From Aliidiomarina haloalkalitolerans (GTDB lineage: Bacteria > Pseudomonadota > Gammaproteobacteria > Enterobacterales > Alteromonadaceae), in contig NZ_PIPI01000001.1 in the NCBI RefSeq assembly GCF_003987315.1, forward strand, positions 186,001 through 250,000: a stretch of 64,000 nt of DNA, in the 5' to 3' direction. The position numbers were made by a program, and so were the translations under genes. Below, piece by piece: positions 44,598 to 54,254 of the stretch. The notes under the pieces are model-generated. The model was not told the DNA's origin. It made no database searches and saw nothing but the letters and a program-made list of their open reading frames with translations. Positions within the stretch are counted from its first letter, which is position 1; every line of letters starts with the position of its first letter.

Positions 44598-45832
44598 ACT
44601 TAGCGTTCCTGTTAGCTCGTCGATTTCGCCGCAGTCGCGAGAAAAGTCGCTACCTGAGCTTTATTTCCGCTTCCTCAACGATCGGGATTGGTCTCGGCTG
44701 CGCCATCTTGATTCTGCTGTTGTCGATTATGAACGGTTTTCAAAAGGCGCTCGAAGATGATTTTCTGGCTTTCGTTCCACACGTTGAATATACCGCCGTT
44801 CGTGGTGGTCTCGACAATTGGCAGGAAGTCGTGCGAGTTGCTGAACAACACCCGCAGGTTAGCGCAGCAGCGCCGGTTATCGTGTTAAATGCCATGATCC
44901 AGCAGCCTGGCCGTTTTCGTGGTCTACAGGTACGTGCTATCGACGCGGAAAGTGAGGTCGGCGTGTCTAATTTGACGCGCTTTATGAGCAGTGAAGACTG
45001 GCAGAGCTTTCAGACCAATGCCGACGGGGCCATTCTGGGTCAAGGTCTTGCCCAAGAGCTCAATGTCACACTGGGTGACTGGATTATGCTTATGATTCCT
45101 CAGCTCGATAGTGGTGACAGCTTACGTGCGCCGCGCCGAGTGCGCGTGCAGGTCAGTGGCGTGTTCGCGATGGCCGGTGAACGGGATTATCAACAAGCAT
45201 TTATTCACTTGGCGAAAGGTCAAGAAGCTACTCAGCTTGGCGAAAACGTGAGTACAGTGCGGTTGGCTGTGCGTGACGTTTATGCAGCGCCACAAATTGC
45301 TCGGGAAGTCGGCCAATCGTTGCGCGAATACGCCTATATCCACGACTGGACACGCACCGAGGGACATTTGTATCGAGACATTCAACTGGTGCGGACCGTG
45401 ATGTATCTGGTTTTGGTTCTCGTGCTTGCGGTGGCGTCATTTAACATCGTGTCGACCTTGGTGATGGTGGTGCAAGAAAAGCGTGCGAGTATTGCGATTT
45501 TGAAAACCATGGGTGCAAGTCATTCGTTGTTACTACGAACGTTTGTTTGGCAGGGCAGTTTGAATGGTGTCATTGGTGCCAGTATTGGTACCGTTATCGG
45601 TGCAATTGCGAGCGTTCTGTTGCCACGCGGCTTACAAGCGCTCGAGCAGGCATTGAATTTCACCGTGCTACCTGCTGAATTGTATTTTATCAGTAGTATT
45701 CCAAGTGATCTGCAGGTCTTGGACGTGGTGCTGGTTGCCGGCGTTGCGTTGATCACCAGTGTGGTGGCGACACTTTACCCAGCTTGGCAAGCGGCAGCGA
45801 TTGAACCTGCGGAGGCGTTGCGTGGAAAATAG
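44594..45832 (+). CDS. lolE: Lipoprotein-releasing permease LolE
   Basis: Second permease of LolCDE, 412 residues (E. coli LolE 414). A first helix at about 25-47 (STIGIGLGCAILILLLSI), a periplasmic domain, and three C-terminal helices from about 270. It differs from LolC in its periplasmic part (LLARRFRRSREKSRYLSFISA start; no TPLGTMP motif), so an asymmetric LolCE pair is encoded, unlike genomes with a single LolF. Its stop abuts the stop of the convergent DUF2062 gene with no gap. Confidence 0.94.
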   Translation: MNLAFLLARRFRRSREKSRYLSFISASSTIGIGLGCAILILLLSIMNGFQKALEDDFLAFVPHVEYTAVRGGLDNWQEVVRVAEQHPQVSAAAPVIVLNAMIQQPGRFRGLQVRAIDAESEVGVSNLTRFMSSEDWQSFQTNADGAILGQGLAQELNVTLGDWIMLMIPQLDSGDSLRAPRRVRVQVSGVFAMAGERDYQQAFIHLAKGQEATQLGENVSTVRLAVRDVYAAPQIAREVGQSLREYAYIHDWTRTEGHLYRDIQLVRTVMYLVLVLVLAVASFNIVSTLVMVVQEKRASIAILKTMGASHSLLLRTFVWQGSLNGVIGASIGTVIGAIASVLLPRGLQALEQALNFTVLPAELYFISSIPSDLQVLDVVLVAGVALITSVVATLYPAWQAAAIEPAEALRGK

Positions 45833-46414
45833 TTAATCGCGCTCGTCGAAGGACGCGGTACGTCGTTTTTGAAACTCTTCTTTTAGCTCACGCAAACGCT
45901 CCCGGCGTTTGCGTAGACGCTCATTCCATGCGTTCTGCACAGCCTGGCGCCAGATCTTGCGCACGAGCAAGTACGCCAAGCCACTGAAAAATCCGCCAAC
46001 GACTACAGAACCTAACACCAATGCCGGCACAATTGTTGATAAACTAGCTTGGAACCATGCAACAGAAAGCTCGAATAAAAAAGGCTCACTGGGTTGTCGC
46101 AGCAGGAAGCTGCCCACTCGATAAGAGCCGTAGAGCATGGCTGGCATGGTTATTGGGTTGCTAATCCAGACCATTGCGACTGACAAGGGGAGATTGACGC
46201 GGAAAAAGATCGCAACTGCCGCCGCCGCGATCATTTGAAACGGCATCGGCATGAATGCAAAGAAAATACCAATAGCAAAACCACCGGCAGCTGTTTTGCG
46301 GTTGAGGTGCCAAAGATTGGTATCGTGAGCCACCGCACCGAAGGGCTTTAAAACGCCGTATTGGTTCAGTTTATGCACGTCTGGCATGAATCGTTTCAAA
46401 AACTTTCTTGGCAT
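45833..46414 (-). CDS. DUF2062 membrane protein
   Basis: Small inner-membrane protein of 193 residues. After a basic N-terminus, three hydrophobic segments lie at about 45-70 (AIGIFFAFMPMPFQMIAAAAVAIFF), 80-100 and 125-150, with the family motif WISNPITMPAMLYGSY in between. The C-terminus is a strongly basic helix (RLRKRRERLRELKEEFQKRR) facing the cytoplasm. The family's function is unknown; it is often found beside comEC in gammaproteobacteria. Divergent from comEC by 62 bases and stop-to-stop with lolE. Confidence 0.85.
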   Translation of the reverse strand: MPRKFLKRFMPDVHKLNQYGVLKPFGAVAHDTNLWHLNRKTAAGGFAIGIFFAFMPMPFQMIAAAAVAIFFRVNLPLSVAMVWISNPITMPAMLYGSYRVGSFLLRQPSEPFLFELSVAWFQASLSTIVPALVLGSVVVGGFFSGLAYLLVRKIWRQAVQNAWNERLRKRRERLRELKEEFQKRRTASFDERD

Positions 46415-46476
46415 ACGGTTTTCAAAATTCCATCAACATCAAAAAGGTCCGCAACAAACGCAAGGACGCGGCGACT

Positions 46477-48945
46477 ATGAAAATACAGCTCGATACAATT
46501 GCTGCAGGCACAATCGCTGCAGTTCTCAGCATGGCGTGGATAGAGCCTGAGTCGTTGGCCCCACGAATACTTCCTGTGCTCGTCTTGCTAATTAGTGTAC
46601 TGCTTTTCCGGCTAAAAATCTTTACGTTAGCAATATTTTTATGCGCGTATGCGTGGGTATTTCTGTACGCCTTTGGCGTCATGAAGAACGTTATCGATAC
46701 GCAACCGAGTGACGCAACACCGAGACAAGCACAATGGATTCAAGTACAAATTACGGAATTACCGCAACAACGTGGTTCGACGCTGCGGCTGCAAGGGCTG
46801 TGGCAACAACAGCGACAACCGGCGCAACTTATACAGTTAAGCTGGTTTGCACCGCCAGACTTTGCGCAACCACCGCAAGTGGGCGACATTTGGTGGTTGC
46901 AGGCGCGCTTGCGTCCAGTCGTTAGCCGTGCCAATCAGGGGGGATTCGATTATCAAAGCCATTTGGTACGGCAGAGAATCTGGCTGAATGCAACCGTGAT
47001 CAAGGGTGAGCGGATGCAAGCGACTCAACGTGTTTCGCCACGCTCCGTGATCATGAATAAGTTAGCAGCGTGGCGAGCTAACGCTGAACAGCCGCAAGGA
47101 CTGCACTATTTAGACATTGTTCTAGCGCTCACCTTGGGTGAGCGGCAATGGCTGAGCGCCGAACGTCGTCGTTTGCTGATTGAAACGGGTGTGGCCCACG
47201 TGATGGCCATTTCCGGTTTGCATGTGACCTTCGTTTTTGCCGTTAGTTGGTGGCTCGCGCGTGTACCTTTGCATATTTGTTGGCGGCTATTGGCGTGGAT
47301 TCCGCGTTTAAGGGTTCCAGAACTGTCGCGCCAACCTAATCAGCAATGGCTAGCTCTCGCTCTCGGATTTGCTTGTGCATTGGCCTATGCGGCACTGTCG
47401 GGTTTTGCGGTATCGACGTTGCGGGCATTGGCATTACTGGGGCTTTTTGTCATGAGCCGGATATGGGCGTGGCGTTTGACACCAATGCAAGTGCTTTTGC
47501 GCGGTGTTGCGGTGATTCTGCTGGTTGATCCATTGGCGTGGTTAGACGTCGGTTTTTGGCTATCGGTGGGAGCCGTTGCGGTCATCTTCTTTTGGCATTG
47601 GTGGTCTGTCACAAGCATTACCGATGCAGCAAGTCATGTTGGCCCGATAACAAATAAGGTGTCCTTGCTGTGGCGTTTTGAAGTCATGCTCACGGTGCTA
47701 TTGGCACCGTTGACGATTTTTTACTTTCACGGCATTGCTTGGTTAACGCCATTAACGAACTTGCTCGTCATTCCCGTGTTTGCCTTTGCTATTTTACCCC
47801 TGAGTTTATTGGCCGTTAGCTTATTGTTGGTGCCGTTTGCCATTACAGAACAACTCGCATGGGGCTTGTTGCAATTGGTGGATCCGATTTTGCACACGGT
47901 ATTTCAGTTTTTAGCAACCGCTGCATCGTGGCCGAGTGCTTGGCTAGAAACGGTGGAGTTAAGGTGGGTATTACTACTGGCGTTGGTTTATTTAGTTGTG
48001 CATTGGCAGCAAGTTAAGCAGAGACGCTGGCTCTTTGGATTCAGCTCAGCAGCGGTGATTGTTGTCCTACTGCAGCCACAGCAAGATGAGTTTGCCGTGC
48101 ATGTACTCGACGTTGGCCAAGGCAGCGCAGTTGTGATTCAGCGTGACCGTGCCGCACTAATTTATGATGCGGGTCCGGGTTTTGGGCAAGGGCATAATCT
48201 CGGTCATGACGTCATTTTCCCATTTTTACGCCAGCGGCGATTACGACCTGAATGGTTGGTTATTTCTCACGAACATCAAGACCATACTGGCGCTGCAGAC
48301 GCTCTGCAGGCGTCGTTTTCAGAATTGCAAACGATGCGCTCACGCTTTGCTTTTCAAGCGTCGAGCGATTGGGGCTGGCAGCCACAGGCGTTTCCCGAGG
48401 AGATAACTGCTACGACCCTCCCGTGCAGTTGGGGGCAAACCTGGCTGTGGCAGGGCGTGCAAATACGTGCACTGGCACCCATGCCAGGCCCTTCATTTGG
48501 ACCGAATAATGACAGTTGTGTGCTCTTGCTTACGTACCGCGGTCAACGTGTGCTGCTCACTGGTGATATTCAGCGCCACACGGAACTGCGCATGGTTGGG
48601 CGTTATGGCAAACAGTTACGTGCGGATGTCTTGGTGATCCCGCATCATGGCTCGCAAACTTCCAGCCAAGCAGAGTTTCTCGATGTCGTACAGCCGCGTG
48701 TTGCGGTGGTCAGTCGCGGTTTTATGAATCAGTTTCGGATGCCGCATAGAGACGTGCAAACGCGTTATGCAGAGCGGGGTATTCCGCTCTATGATACAGG
48801 TCGAGACGGTCAGGTGACGTTACGGTGGCAATCGGGTCGTTCTATTTTGAGAGCAGAGCAGGAAGCCGGTTGGCAAGTGCAGACCTACTACCGTGATTGG
48901 CGCAACCGATGGTATGCAAGGCGGCTGCCCGAGTGGCAACGCTAG
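46477..48945 (+). CDS. comEC: ComEC/Rec2 DNA-uptake channel
   Basis: Inner-membrane protein of 822 residues for single-stranded DNA uptake. An N-terminal membrane and soluble DUF4131 region spans about 1-190. The ComEC channel domain follows with ETGVAHVMAISGLHVTFVF (about 220) and many helices to about 530. A metallo-beta-lactamase domain runs from about 545 (VHVLDVGQGSAVVI, ISHEHQDHTGA, LLTGDI, IPHHGSQTSS). The metal-binding HxHxDH motif is complete, suggesting nuclease function. The start at 46477 follows AAGGA; a frame extension from 46408 would overlap the divergent DUF2062 gene. The presence of comEC next to msbA is common in the group and does not alone prove natural transformation. 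Confidence 0.94.
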   Translation: MKIQLDTIAAGTIAAVLSMAWIEPESLAPRILPVLVLLISVLLFRLKIFTLAIFLCAYAWVFLYAFGVMKNVIDTQPSDATPRQAQWIQVQITELPQQRGSTLRLQGLWQQQRQPAQLIQLSWFAPPDFAQPPQVGDIWWLQARLRPVVSRANQGGFDYQSHLVRQRIWLNATVIKGERMQATQRVSPRSVIMNKLAAWRANAEQPQGLHYLDIVLALTLGERQWLSAERRRLLIETGVAHVMAISGLHVTFVFAVSWWLARVPLHICWRLLAWIPRLRVPELSRQPNQQWLALALGFACALAYAALSGFAVSTLRALALLGLFVMSRIWAWRLTPMQVLLRGVAVILLVDPLAWLDVGFWLSVGAVAVIFFWHWWSVTSITDAASHVGPITNKVSLLWRFEVMLTVLLAPLTIFYFHGIAWLTPLTNLLVIPVFAFAILPLSLLAVSLLLVPFAITEQLAWGLLQLVDPILHTVFQFLATAASWPSAWLETVELRWVLLLALVYLVVHWQQVKQRRWLFGFSSAAVIVVLLQPQQDEFAVHVLDVGQGSAVVIQRDRAALIYDAGPGFGQGHNLGHDVIFPFLRQRRLRPEWLVISHEHQDHTGAADALQASFSELQTMRSRFAFQASSDWGWQPQAFPEEITATTLPCSWGQTWLWQGVQIRALAPMPGPSFGPNNDSCVLLLTYRGQRVLLTGDIQRHTELRMVGRYGKQLRADVLVIPHHGSQTSSQAEFLDVVQPRVAVVSRGFMNQFRMPHRDVQTRYAERGIPLYDTGRDGQVTLRWQSGRSILRAEQEAGWQVQTYYRDWRNRWYARRLPEWQR

Positions 48946-49002
48946 TAAAACGGTTTCACTTCCGGTTACAATGGCGCGGTCTTTTCAACATTATGGTTGC
49001 CA

Positions 49003-50766
49003 ATGGATTCGAATCTAAAACGAAAAAAGCATTTCCGGCGCTTATTAAGTTACATAAAACCTTACCGTTTTGCTTTTGCCTTTGCCGTCTTTGGCATGCT
49101 GGGCTATGCCGGTATTGATACCTTTTTCTTTGCCAATATTGAAACCTTAATCGACGACGGTTTGGGTGCTGGTAACCCGCAAATTTTGGTTTATGCAGCC
49201 ATCTTTGTACCGGCGATTTTTGTCATTCGTGGATTATTTAATTTTATTTCCACCTACTTCTTAAGTTACGTCGGCTTTCAAATTGTAACGAAAATGCGCC
49301 AAGAGCTATTTGAGCACTTGATGCGTTTACCCGTGGCTTATCATGACAAAGTGTCAACGGGCGATCTCATTTCGAAAATCACTTATGACACTCAACAGTT
49401 AGCAGAAGCAACCAGCCGAGCGGTGCTGACCCTGATAAAAGAGGGAGCGTTTGTGATTGGCTTGCTTGGTTTGATGTTCTACCACAGCTGGCAGCTCTCA
49501 CTGGTCTTCCTTGTCATTGGTCCAGTCATTGGTAAAGTCGTTTCAGTCGTTTCGCGCAAGTTCCGCGAAGTGAGTAGCAAAATTCAAACCGCCATGGGCA
49601 ACGTGACTACGACTGCCGAGCAAATGATCAATGGTCATCAAGTTGTCGTGATGTTCGAAGGCCAAAAGCATGAAGCTGAGCGGTTCGGCGCGGTGAATAA
49701 AGCGACCCGACAGCAAAACATGAAGTTGGTTAATATTCGTACAGTTAGTACCTCGGTGATTCAGTTTATCGCGTCGTTGAGTCTTGCGGCGGTGTTATTC
49801 ATTGCCAGCTTCCCTAGTATGATTGAGCAGCTGACGCCTGGAGCCTTTACGACCATGTTGACGGCGATGATCATGTTGCTGCGACCGTTGAAACAGCTCA
49901 CCAATGTCAACGCTGACTTCCAACGCGGTCTCGCTGCGGCCGCGAGTATTTTTGCGGTGCTTGACGAAGAGCAGGAAAAAGACACAGGAAGTCATCAAGT
50001 TGCGCGCGTTAGAGGCGACGTGACCGTGAAGAACTTAACCTTCCGTTATGCTCGCAAAGACACACCAGCGTTAAACGATGTAAGTTTCCACGTGCCTGCA
50101 GGGAAGACATTAGCGCTCGTTGGACGGTCGGGAAGCGGTAAATCGACCATCTCGAATCTGTTGACCCGATTCTATGACTATGAAACTGGTGCAATTGAAC
50201 TCGATGGCGTCGACATTCGCGAGTACGAATTGAAATCGTTGCGCCGCCAGTTTGCTGTTGTTTCGCAAAGTGTCACTCTGTTTAACGATACGATCGCCAA
50301 TAACATTGCTTACGGAGCCCAAGAGCAAGTGTCGCGCGAAGCGATTGAGCGGGCGATTCAGTTGGCCTATGCGGACGAATTTATCAATGAAATGCCGCTT
50401 GGTTTAGAGACCATCGTTGGTGAGAATGGCGTGATGTTGAGTGGCGGTCAGCGTCAGCGGATTGCCATTGCCCGAGCTCTGTTGCGGGACGCACCATTAT
50501 TGATCCTCGATGAAGCCACTTCAGCGCTCGACACCGAGTCAGAGCGGCATATCCAAGCTGCGCTTGAAAATTTACAACAGAATCGAACCTCGATTGTGAT
50601 TGCCCATCGATTGTCGACCATCGAAAAAGCGGATGAAATTTTGGTCTTGGACCACGGACGTATAGTCGAGCGCGGAACGCATCAGGAGTTGTTAGCGTTA
50701 TCCGGCGTTTACGCGCAATTGCACAATTTGCAAGTTGGTGGGGAAAACGGCAAGACGGCAGACTAA
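49003..50766 (+). CDS. msbA: Lipid A export ATP-binding/permease MsbA
   Basis: Half-transporter of 587 residues flipping lipid A-core across the inner membrane. Six helices occupy about 20-320; motifs of the nucleotide-binding domain are Walker A GRSGSGKST, VSQSVTLFNDTIANNIAYG, signature LSGGQRQRIAIARALL and Walker B LLILDEATSALD. The start is the ATG at 49003; a TTG at 48997 is also in frame, and neither has a strong ribosome-binding site. It is 57 bases after comEC and 23 before lpxK, forming the conserved msbA-lpxK pair. Confidence 0.97.
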   Translation: MDSNLKRKKHFRRLLSYIKPYRFAFAFAVFGMLGYAGIDTFFFANIETLIDDGLGAGNPQILVYAAIFVPAIFVIRGLFNFISTYFLSYVGFQIVTKMRQELFEHLMRLPVAYHDKVSTGDLISKITYDTQQLAEATSRAVLTLIKEGAFVIGLLGLMFYHSWQLSLVFLVIGPVIGKVVSVVSRKFREVSSKIQTAMGNVTTTAEQMINGHQVVVMFEGQKHEAERFGAVNKATRQQNMKLVNIRTVSTSVIQFIASLSLAAVLFIASFPSMIEQLTPGAFTTMLTAMIMLLRPLKQLTNVNADFQRGLAAAASIFAVLDEEQEKDTGSHQVARVRGDVTVKNLTFRYARKDTPALNDVSFHVPAGKTLALVGRSGSGKSTISNLLTRFYDYETGAIELDGVDIREYELKSLRRQFAVVSQSVTLFNDTIANNIAYGAQEQVSREAIERAIQLAYADEFINEMPLGLETIVGENGVMLSGGQRQRIAIARALLRDAPLLILDEATSALDTESERHIQAALENLQQNRTSIVIAHRLSTIEKADEILVLDHGRIVERGTHQELLALSGVYAQLHNLQVGGENGKTAD

Positions 50767-50789
50767 GCCAGTTTGGTTAGGGACGAGCA

Positions 50790-51908
50790 GTGAATAAGAA
50801 TCAGAATAAACGCAGTAAAGAAAGTCTGAAAACGTCACCACCAAAAATTGTGCAATGGTGGTATCGCCGGCGTTTGGTATTGCCGCTGATACCCATGCTG
50901 CCACTCAGCTTGGTGTTTACGTGCATGGCTTGGCTACGGCGATTGTTGTTCTTCATACGCCTGAAAAAGACGCATAATTTTCCCGTGCCCGTGATTATTG
51001 TTGGCAATGTCACGGTTGGCGGCACCGGCAAAACGCCTTTGGTTCTGGCGCTGGTTGAAGCGTTACAAGAGCAGGGCTTTCGGCCGGGGATCGTCAGTCG
51101 CGGCTATGGGGGCCAGGGGCCGTTTCCGCAAGCGGTGCAGCCTGATAGTAAAGCCAGTGATGTGGGTGACGAACCACTCATGTTAGCGCAGCTGACCGGC
51201 GTGCCGGTTGCAGTTGCTCCAAAACGACCGCAAGCCGTGTCACTGCTGTTGGCCGAGCATGCGGTGGATATCATTATTGCCGACGATGGTCTGCAGCACT
51301 ATGCACTTGGGCGTCAAATTGAAATAGCCGTTGTTGACGGTGAACGCGGCCTAGGCAATGGTTGGCGATTACCAGCGGGGCCCTTACGAGAAAGTAAACG
51401 GCGTTTACGCAAAGTGGATTGGGTTGTGGTCAATGGAGCGGTTCCGGATGACCTCGATGACTACGCACGGCGCCTCGGTTTACGCAAACACCCGCGCAAA
51501 CTTGTTGCCATGCAATTGCAGCAGACAGGATGGCGGCGGGTCAGTGACAACCAAGAGATTGACGTACCCGACGGTGAAAGTGCACTTGCGATTGCCGGGA
51601 TTGGCAATCCCGAACGGTTTTTCAATTTATTAAAAGCGCAACACATCGATTTACTGGAAACTCGGGTCTATCCTGATCATTATCAATACCGCACCCAAGA
51701 CTTCTACAATGTCAGTAATGAGGTGCCGGTATTAATGACTGAAAAGGATGCCGTGAAATGCCGGAGTTTTGCGCGTCCGCATTGGTACTTTTTGCAGGTT
51801 AAAGCGCGTTTTAGTGGTGATTTTTTAGAACAATTGAGCGCACGAGTGAAACCAGCGTCGGTGGCAAACAATGACACTAACGCGGAAGCTCGTGCAGCGC
51901 AGGAGTAA
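50790..51908 (+). CDS. lpxK: Tetraacyldisaccharide 4'-kinase
   Basis: Lipid A biosynthesis kinase, 372 residues, acting at the membrane surface. An unusually basic, N-terminal extension of about 20 residues precedes the typical start (WWYRRRLVLPLIPMLPLSLVFTCMAWL, membrane-associated). Walker A is GNVTVGGTGKTPL (about 70-82) and the DDGLQHY motif is at about 168-174. The start is GTG behind AGGGACGAG. ycaR follows four bases after the stop, with AGGAG overlapping the stop codon, so the reader moves on to kdsB. Confidence 0.96.
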   Translation: MNKNQNKRSKESLKTSPPKIVQWWYRRRLVLPLIPMLPLSLVFTCMAWLRRLLFFIRLKKTHNFPVPVIIVGNVTVGGTGKTPLVLALVEALQEQGFRPGIVSRGYGGQGPFPQAVQPDSKASDVGDEPLMLAQLTGVPVAVAPKRPQAVSLLLAEHAVDIIIADDGLQHYALGRQIEIAVVDGERGLGNGWRLPAGPLRESKRRLRKVDWVVVNGAVPDDLDDYARRLGLRKHPRKLVAMQLQQTGWRRVSDNQEIDVPDGESALAIAGIGNPERFFNLLKAQHIDLLETRVYPDHYQYRTQDFYNVSNEVPVLMTEKDAVKCRSFARPHWYFLQVKARFSGDFLEQLSARVKPASVANNDTNAEARAAQE

Positions 51909-51912
51909 AAGA

Positions 51913-52110
51913 ATGAGTCTCGGTGCAAATATGCTAGGAATTTTGGCGTGTCCGTCATGCAAGGGCAAGTTGATTTGGAATCAAGATAAGACCGAGTTGG
52001 TCTGTTGTGGTGAACAACTGGCCTATCCGGTGCAAAATGGTATTCCGGCATTGTTGGCAAGTGCCGCACGGGAATTGTCGCAAGCTGAAGTGGAGCAAGT
52101 AAAGTCATGA
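51913..52110 (+). CDS. ycaR: Trm112-family zinc protein YcaR
   Basis: Small zinc-ribbon protein of 65 residues. Motif CPSCKGKL and a second half with [19 protein letters not shown] match the YcaR/Trm112-like family. The ATG at 51913 follows AGGAG; a longer frame from 51871 lies within lpxK. It ends in a four-base overlap with kdsB (ATGA). The same place between lpxK and kdsB is conserved in many gammaproteobacteria; its exact function is not known. Confidence 0.92.
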   Translation: MSLGANMLGILACPSCKGKLIWNQDKTELVCCGEQLAYPVQNGIPALLASAARELSQAEVEQVKS

Positions 52111-52868
52111 GCTTCACGGTTGTGATTCCAGCGCGTTATGCGTCCACTCGTTTACCGGGAAAACCACTTGCCGATATCGGTGGCAAATCGATGATTCAGC
52201 ATGTGTACGAGCGTGCTGTGCGTAGTGGTGCGGCAGAAGTCATAGTCGCAACTGACGATGAGCGCATTCTTGAAGTCGTGAAAGGTTTTGGTGGCCGTGC
52301 TATGCGAACCTCGCCTGATCATCAGTCAGGTACCGAGCGTCTTGCTGAAGTGGTCGACCGACTCGCACTTGCTGATGATCAAGTGGTGGTCAATGTCCAA
52401 GGTGACGAGCCTTTTATTCCGCCGGAAATCATTTGCCAAGTTGCTGAAAATCTCGCAAGCCAGCGCGTTGCTCCCATGGCAACATTAGCGGTGACTCTGA
52501 GCAACTCGGACGACTTGTTTAATCCGAATGTGGTCAAAGTCGTTTCCGACGCGCAGAACTACGCGTTGTATTTTAGCCGAGCAGCCATTCCGTGGGACCG
52601 CGAACGATTTAACCAAGCGCGCGATAAAGCCGAGCTAGAAAGTGGTATGTATCGGCGTCATATCGGTATTTATGCCTATCGAGCTGGGTTTATTGAGCGT
52701 TACGCGGAATGGAAACCAAGTCCCTTAGAAAAGCTTGAGTCGCTCGAACAGTTACGAGTACTGTGGTACGGCGAACGTATTCATGTGGCGGAGGCATTAA
52801 TTGAGCCGCTAGGTGGCATCGATACGCCGGATGACTTGGAATACGCACGTCAGCTTGTTGCTAAATAA
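52107..52868 (+). CDS. kdsB: CMP-Kdo synthetase
   Basis: 3-Deoxy-manno-octulosonate cytidylyltransferase, 253 residues, activating Kdo for the lipopolysaccharide inner core. The CTP-binding start [20 protein letters not shown], the [11 protein letters not shown] segment (about 97-107) and the C-terminal [17 protein letters not shown] are typical. It is translationally coupled to ycaR and ends the msbA-lpxK-ycaR-kdsB block. It ends 44 bases from the convergent DUF1289 gene. Confidence 0.97.
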   Translation: MSFTVVIPARYASTRLPGKPLADIGGKSMIQHVYERAVRSGAAEVIVATDDERILEVVKGFGGRAMRTSPDHQSGTERLAEVVDRLALADDQVVVNVQGDEPFIPPEIICQVAENLASQRVAPMATLAVTLSNSDDLFNPNVVKVVSDAQNYALYFSRAAIPWDRERFNQARDKAELESGMYRRHIGIYAYRAGFIERYAEWKPSPLEKLESLEQLRVLWYGERIHVAEALIEPLGGIDTPDDLEYARQLVAK

Positions 52869-52912
52869 GGGCTTGCGAGCTTGAACTGAGCTTGGACATT
52901 AGCGTTTGGGCC

Positions 52913-53215
52913 TTATAGTAAGTCCAATTGTTGTTGATCGTCGCGATGTTCCTGCTGCTGTTGTTGGCGCAGGAAGGCCTCGCGACGTTTTTGGCGTTGA
53001 GCGAGGAGCTTGAGAATCCGCGCTCGCTCAGCGGCAGGCTTATGGTGCCATTGAAAGCGTTCGTCGCGGGAGCGCAAACAGCCGCGACAATAGCCGCGCG
53101 GACCAGACTCACAAACGCCGATGCATGGGTTGGGAAGGTCGAACATCTCCAACTGGTCGGCCTGCTCAGAGGTCGCTGGCGCGTAAAGGAGGTCATTGAG
53201 GTCGGACTGACTCAT
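52913..53215 (-). CDS. DUF1289 cysteine-motif protein
   Basis: Protein of 100 residues with the DUF1289 core PNPCIGVCESGPRGYCRGCLRSRDE (about 29-53), containing four cysteines able to bind a metal, then HHKPAAERARIL. The C-terminal 30 residues are rich in Gln and Arg. Function unknown. The ATG overlaps the stop of the AraC-type regulator by four bases, so it is made with that regulator. Confidence 0.88.
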   Translation of the reverse strand: MSQSDLNDLLYAPATSEQADQLEMFDLPNPCIGVCESGPRGYCRGCLRSRDERFQWHHKPAAERARILKLLAQRQKRREAFLRQQQQQEHRDDQQQLDLL

Positions 53216-54108
53216 CGTGTTTCCTCCGTTTGTTGTTGGCGATAAACCTGTGGGGCAAACCCCGTTATTTTCTTGAATAAGCGCGAAAAATAGTAGGGGT
53301 CTTCGAAGCCAAACGCAAGTGCAACTTGGCGTACCGACGCATTACTCTCGGTTAACATGGTTTCGGCGCCGCGAATTTTCATCTCATTAAAGTAGCGAAG
53401 TGGTGGCACACCGGTTACTTCGCGAAACTTCTTACTAAAATAGTAACGCGATAAGCCAGCAAAGTTGGCGAGATCATCAAGCTCTAAGGTGCGATGGCTG
53501 TTGTCGCGCATAAAACGGTCAAGCGCGGTTAAATTAAAGCCACCTTCGTGGCGCGCACTGTCTTTATTCAACAGGGGCAAGTCAGTAATTAGCTTACGCA
53601 ACAAAGACGTAGCAAGCACTGCTCGCTCGAAGGTTAGACGTTGATGCTGCAGATTCAACAACGTATTGACGTCGGGTAACAGTGTTTGCCAACGCTGTAA
53701 CGTTAACACGGGCGGCCGTTCAGCGGTGGTGGAAATCCCAATATAATCCATGAAGCGACTCGCATTTTTACCGGAGAAGTGCGCCCAGTAGATACTCCAC
53801 GGTTGCTCGCGGTCACTATGATAGCTATGTGCAACACCTTGCTTTAAAAACAGCACTTGCCCGGCGGAAATACTACCTTGATGATTCTCGGTGCGATAAA
53901 AACCGCGACCCGCGTGACAAAAGATCAATAAATGGTCGGTATGCACGGTCCGTCGCACTCGATGGTCGAGCGCTTCTAAGTAGTGCCCATAAGCCACGGG
54001 AAACAAGTCCGCGGTCAGCGGATGCTGCGCAAGTTGTTCGATTAAACTCGGTGGCAGCAGTAAACGCGAACTACCAGCGAGTAGGGGCCAATCAGAGGGT
54101 TGACTCAT
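53212..54108 (-). CDS. AraC-family regulator, probably of the divergent valine-catabolic operon
   Basis: Transcription regulator of 298 residues. The N-terminal cupin-like AraC-binding domain spans about 25-170 (HTDHLLIFCHAGRGFYR, SAGQVLFLKQGVAHSYH). Two helix-turn-helix motifs form the C-terminal 100 residues (LDDLANFAGLSRYYFSKKFREVTGVPP and VRQVALAFGFEDPYYFSRLFKKITG). It is divergent from mmsA with 146 bases between. In Pseudomonas aeruginosa the AraC-type MmsR controls mmsAB, so the same role is inferred. A small effector (valine metabolite) would bind the cupin; identity unknown. Confidence 0.88.
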   Translation of the reverse strand: MSQPSDWPLLAGSSRLLLPPSLIEQLAQHPLTADLFPVAYGHYLEALDHRVRRTVHTDHLLIFCHAGRGFYRTENHQGSISAGQVLFLKQGVAHSYHSDREQPWSIYWAHFSGKNASRFMDYIGISTTAERPPVLTLQRWQTLLPDVNTLLNLQHQRLTFERAVLATSLLRKLITDLPLLNKDSARHEGGFNLTALDRFMRDNSHRTLELDDLANFAGLSRYYFSKKFREVTGVPPLRYFNEMKIRGAETMLTESNASVRQVALAFGFEDPYYFSRLFKKITGFAPQVYRQQQTEETR

Positions 54109-54180
54109 AAAGTGAGCATCTCATCGAAAATAGCAATATTGTCCATCATACAGGCAATTTTATCGATTCTAAAGTGCGAG

Positions 54181-54198
54181 TGCATTTGGTCTAATGCA
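54181..54198. promoter_or_regulatory. Inverted repeat TGCATT-N6-AATGCA in the mmsA promoter region
   Basis: Perfect six-base inverted repeat 57-74 bases upstream of mmsA, with another AATGCA near 54232. It is a candidate binding site for the adjacent AraC-type regulator. Confidence 0.4.
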
Positions 54199-54254
54199 GG
54201 ACACGTAAAACTACAATTTATTTACATCAGAAATGCATGTAGCAAGAGGTCAAC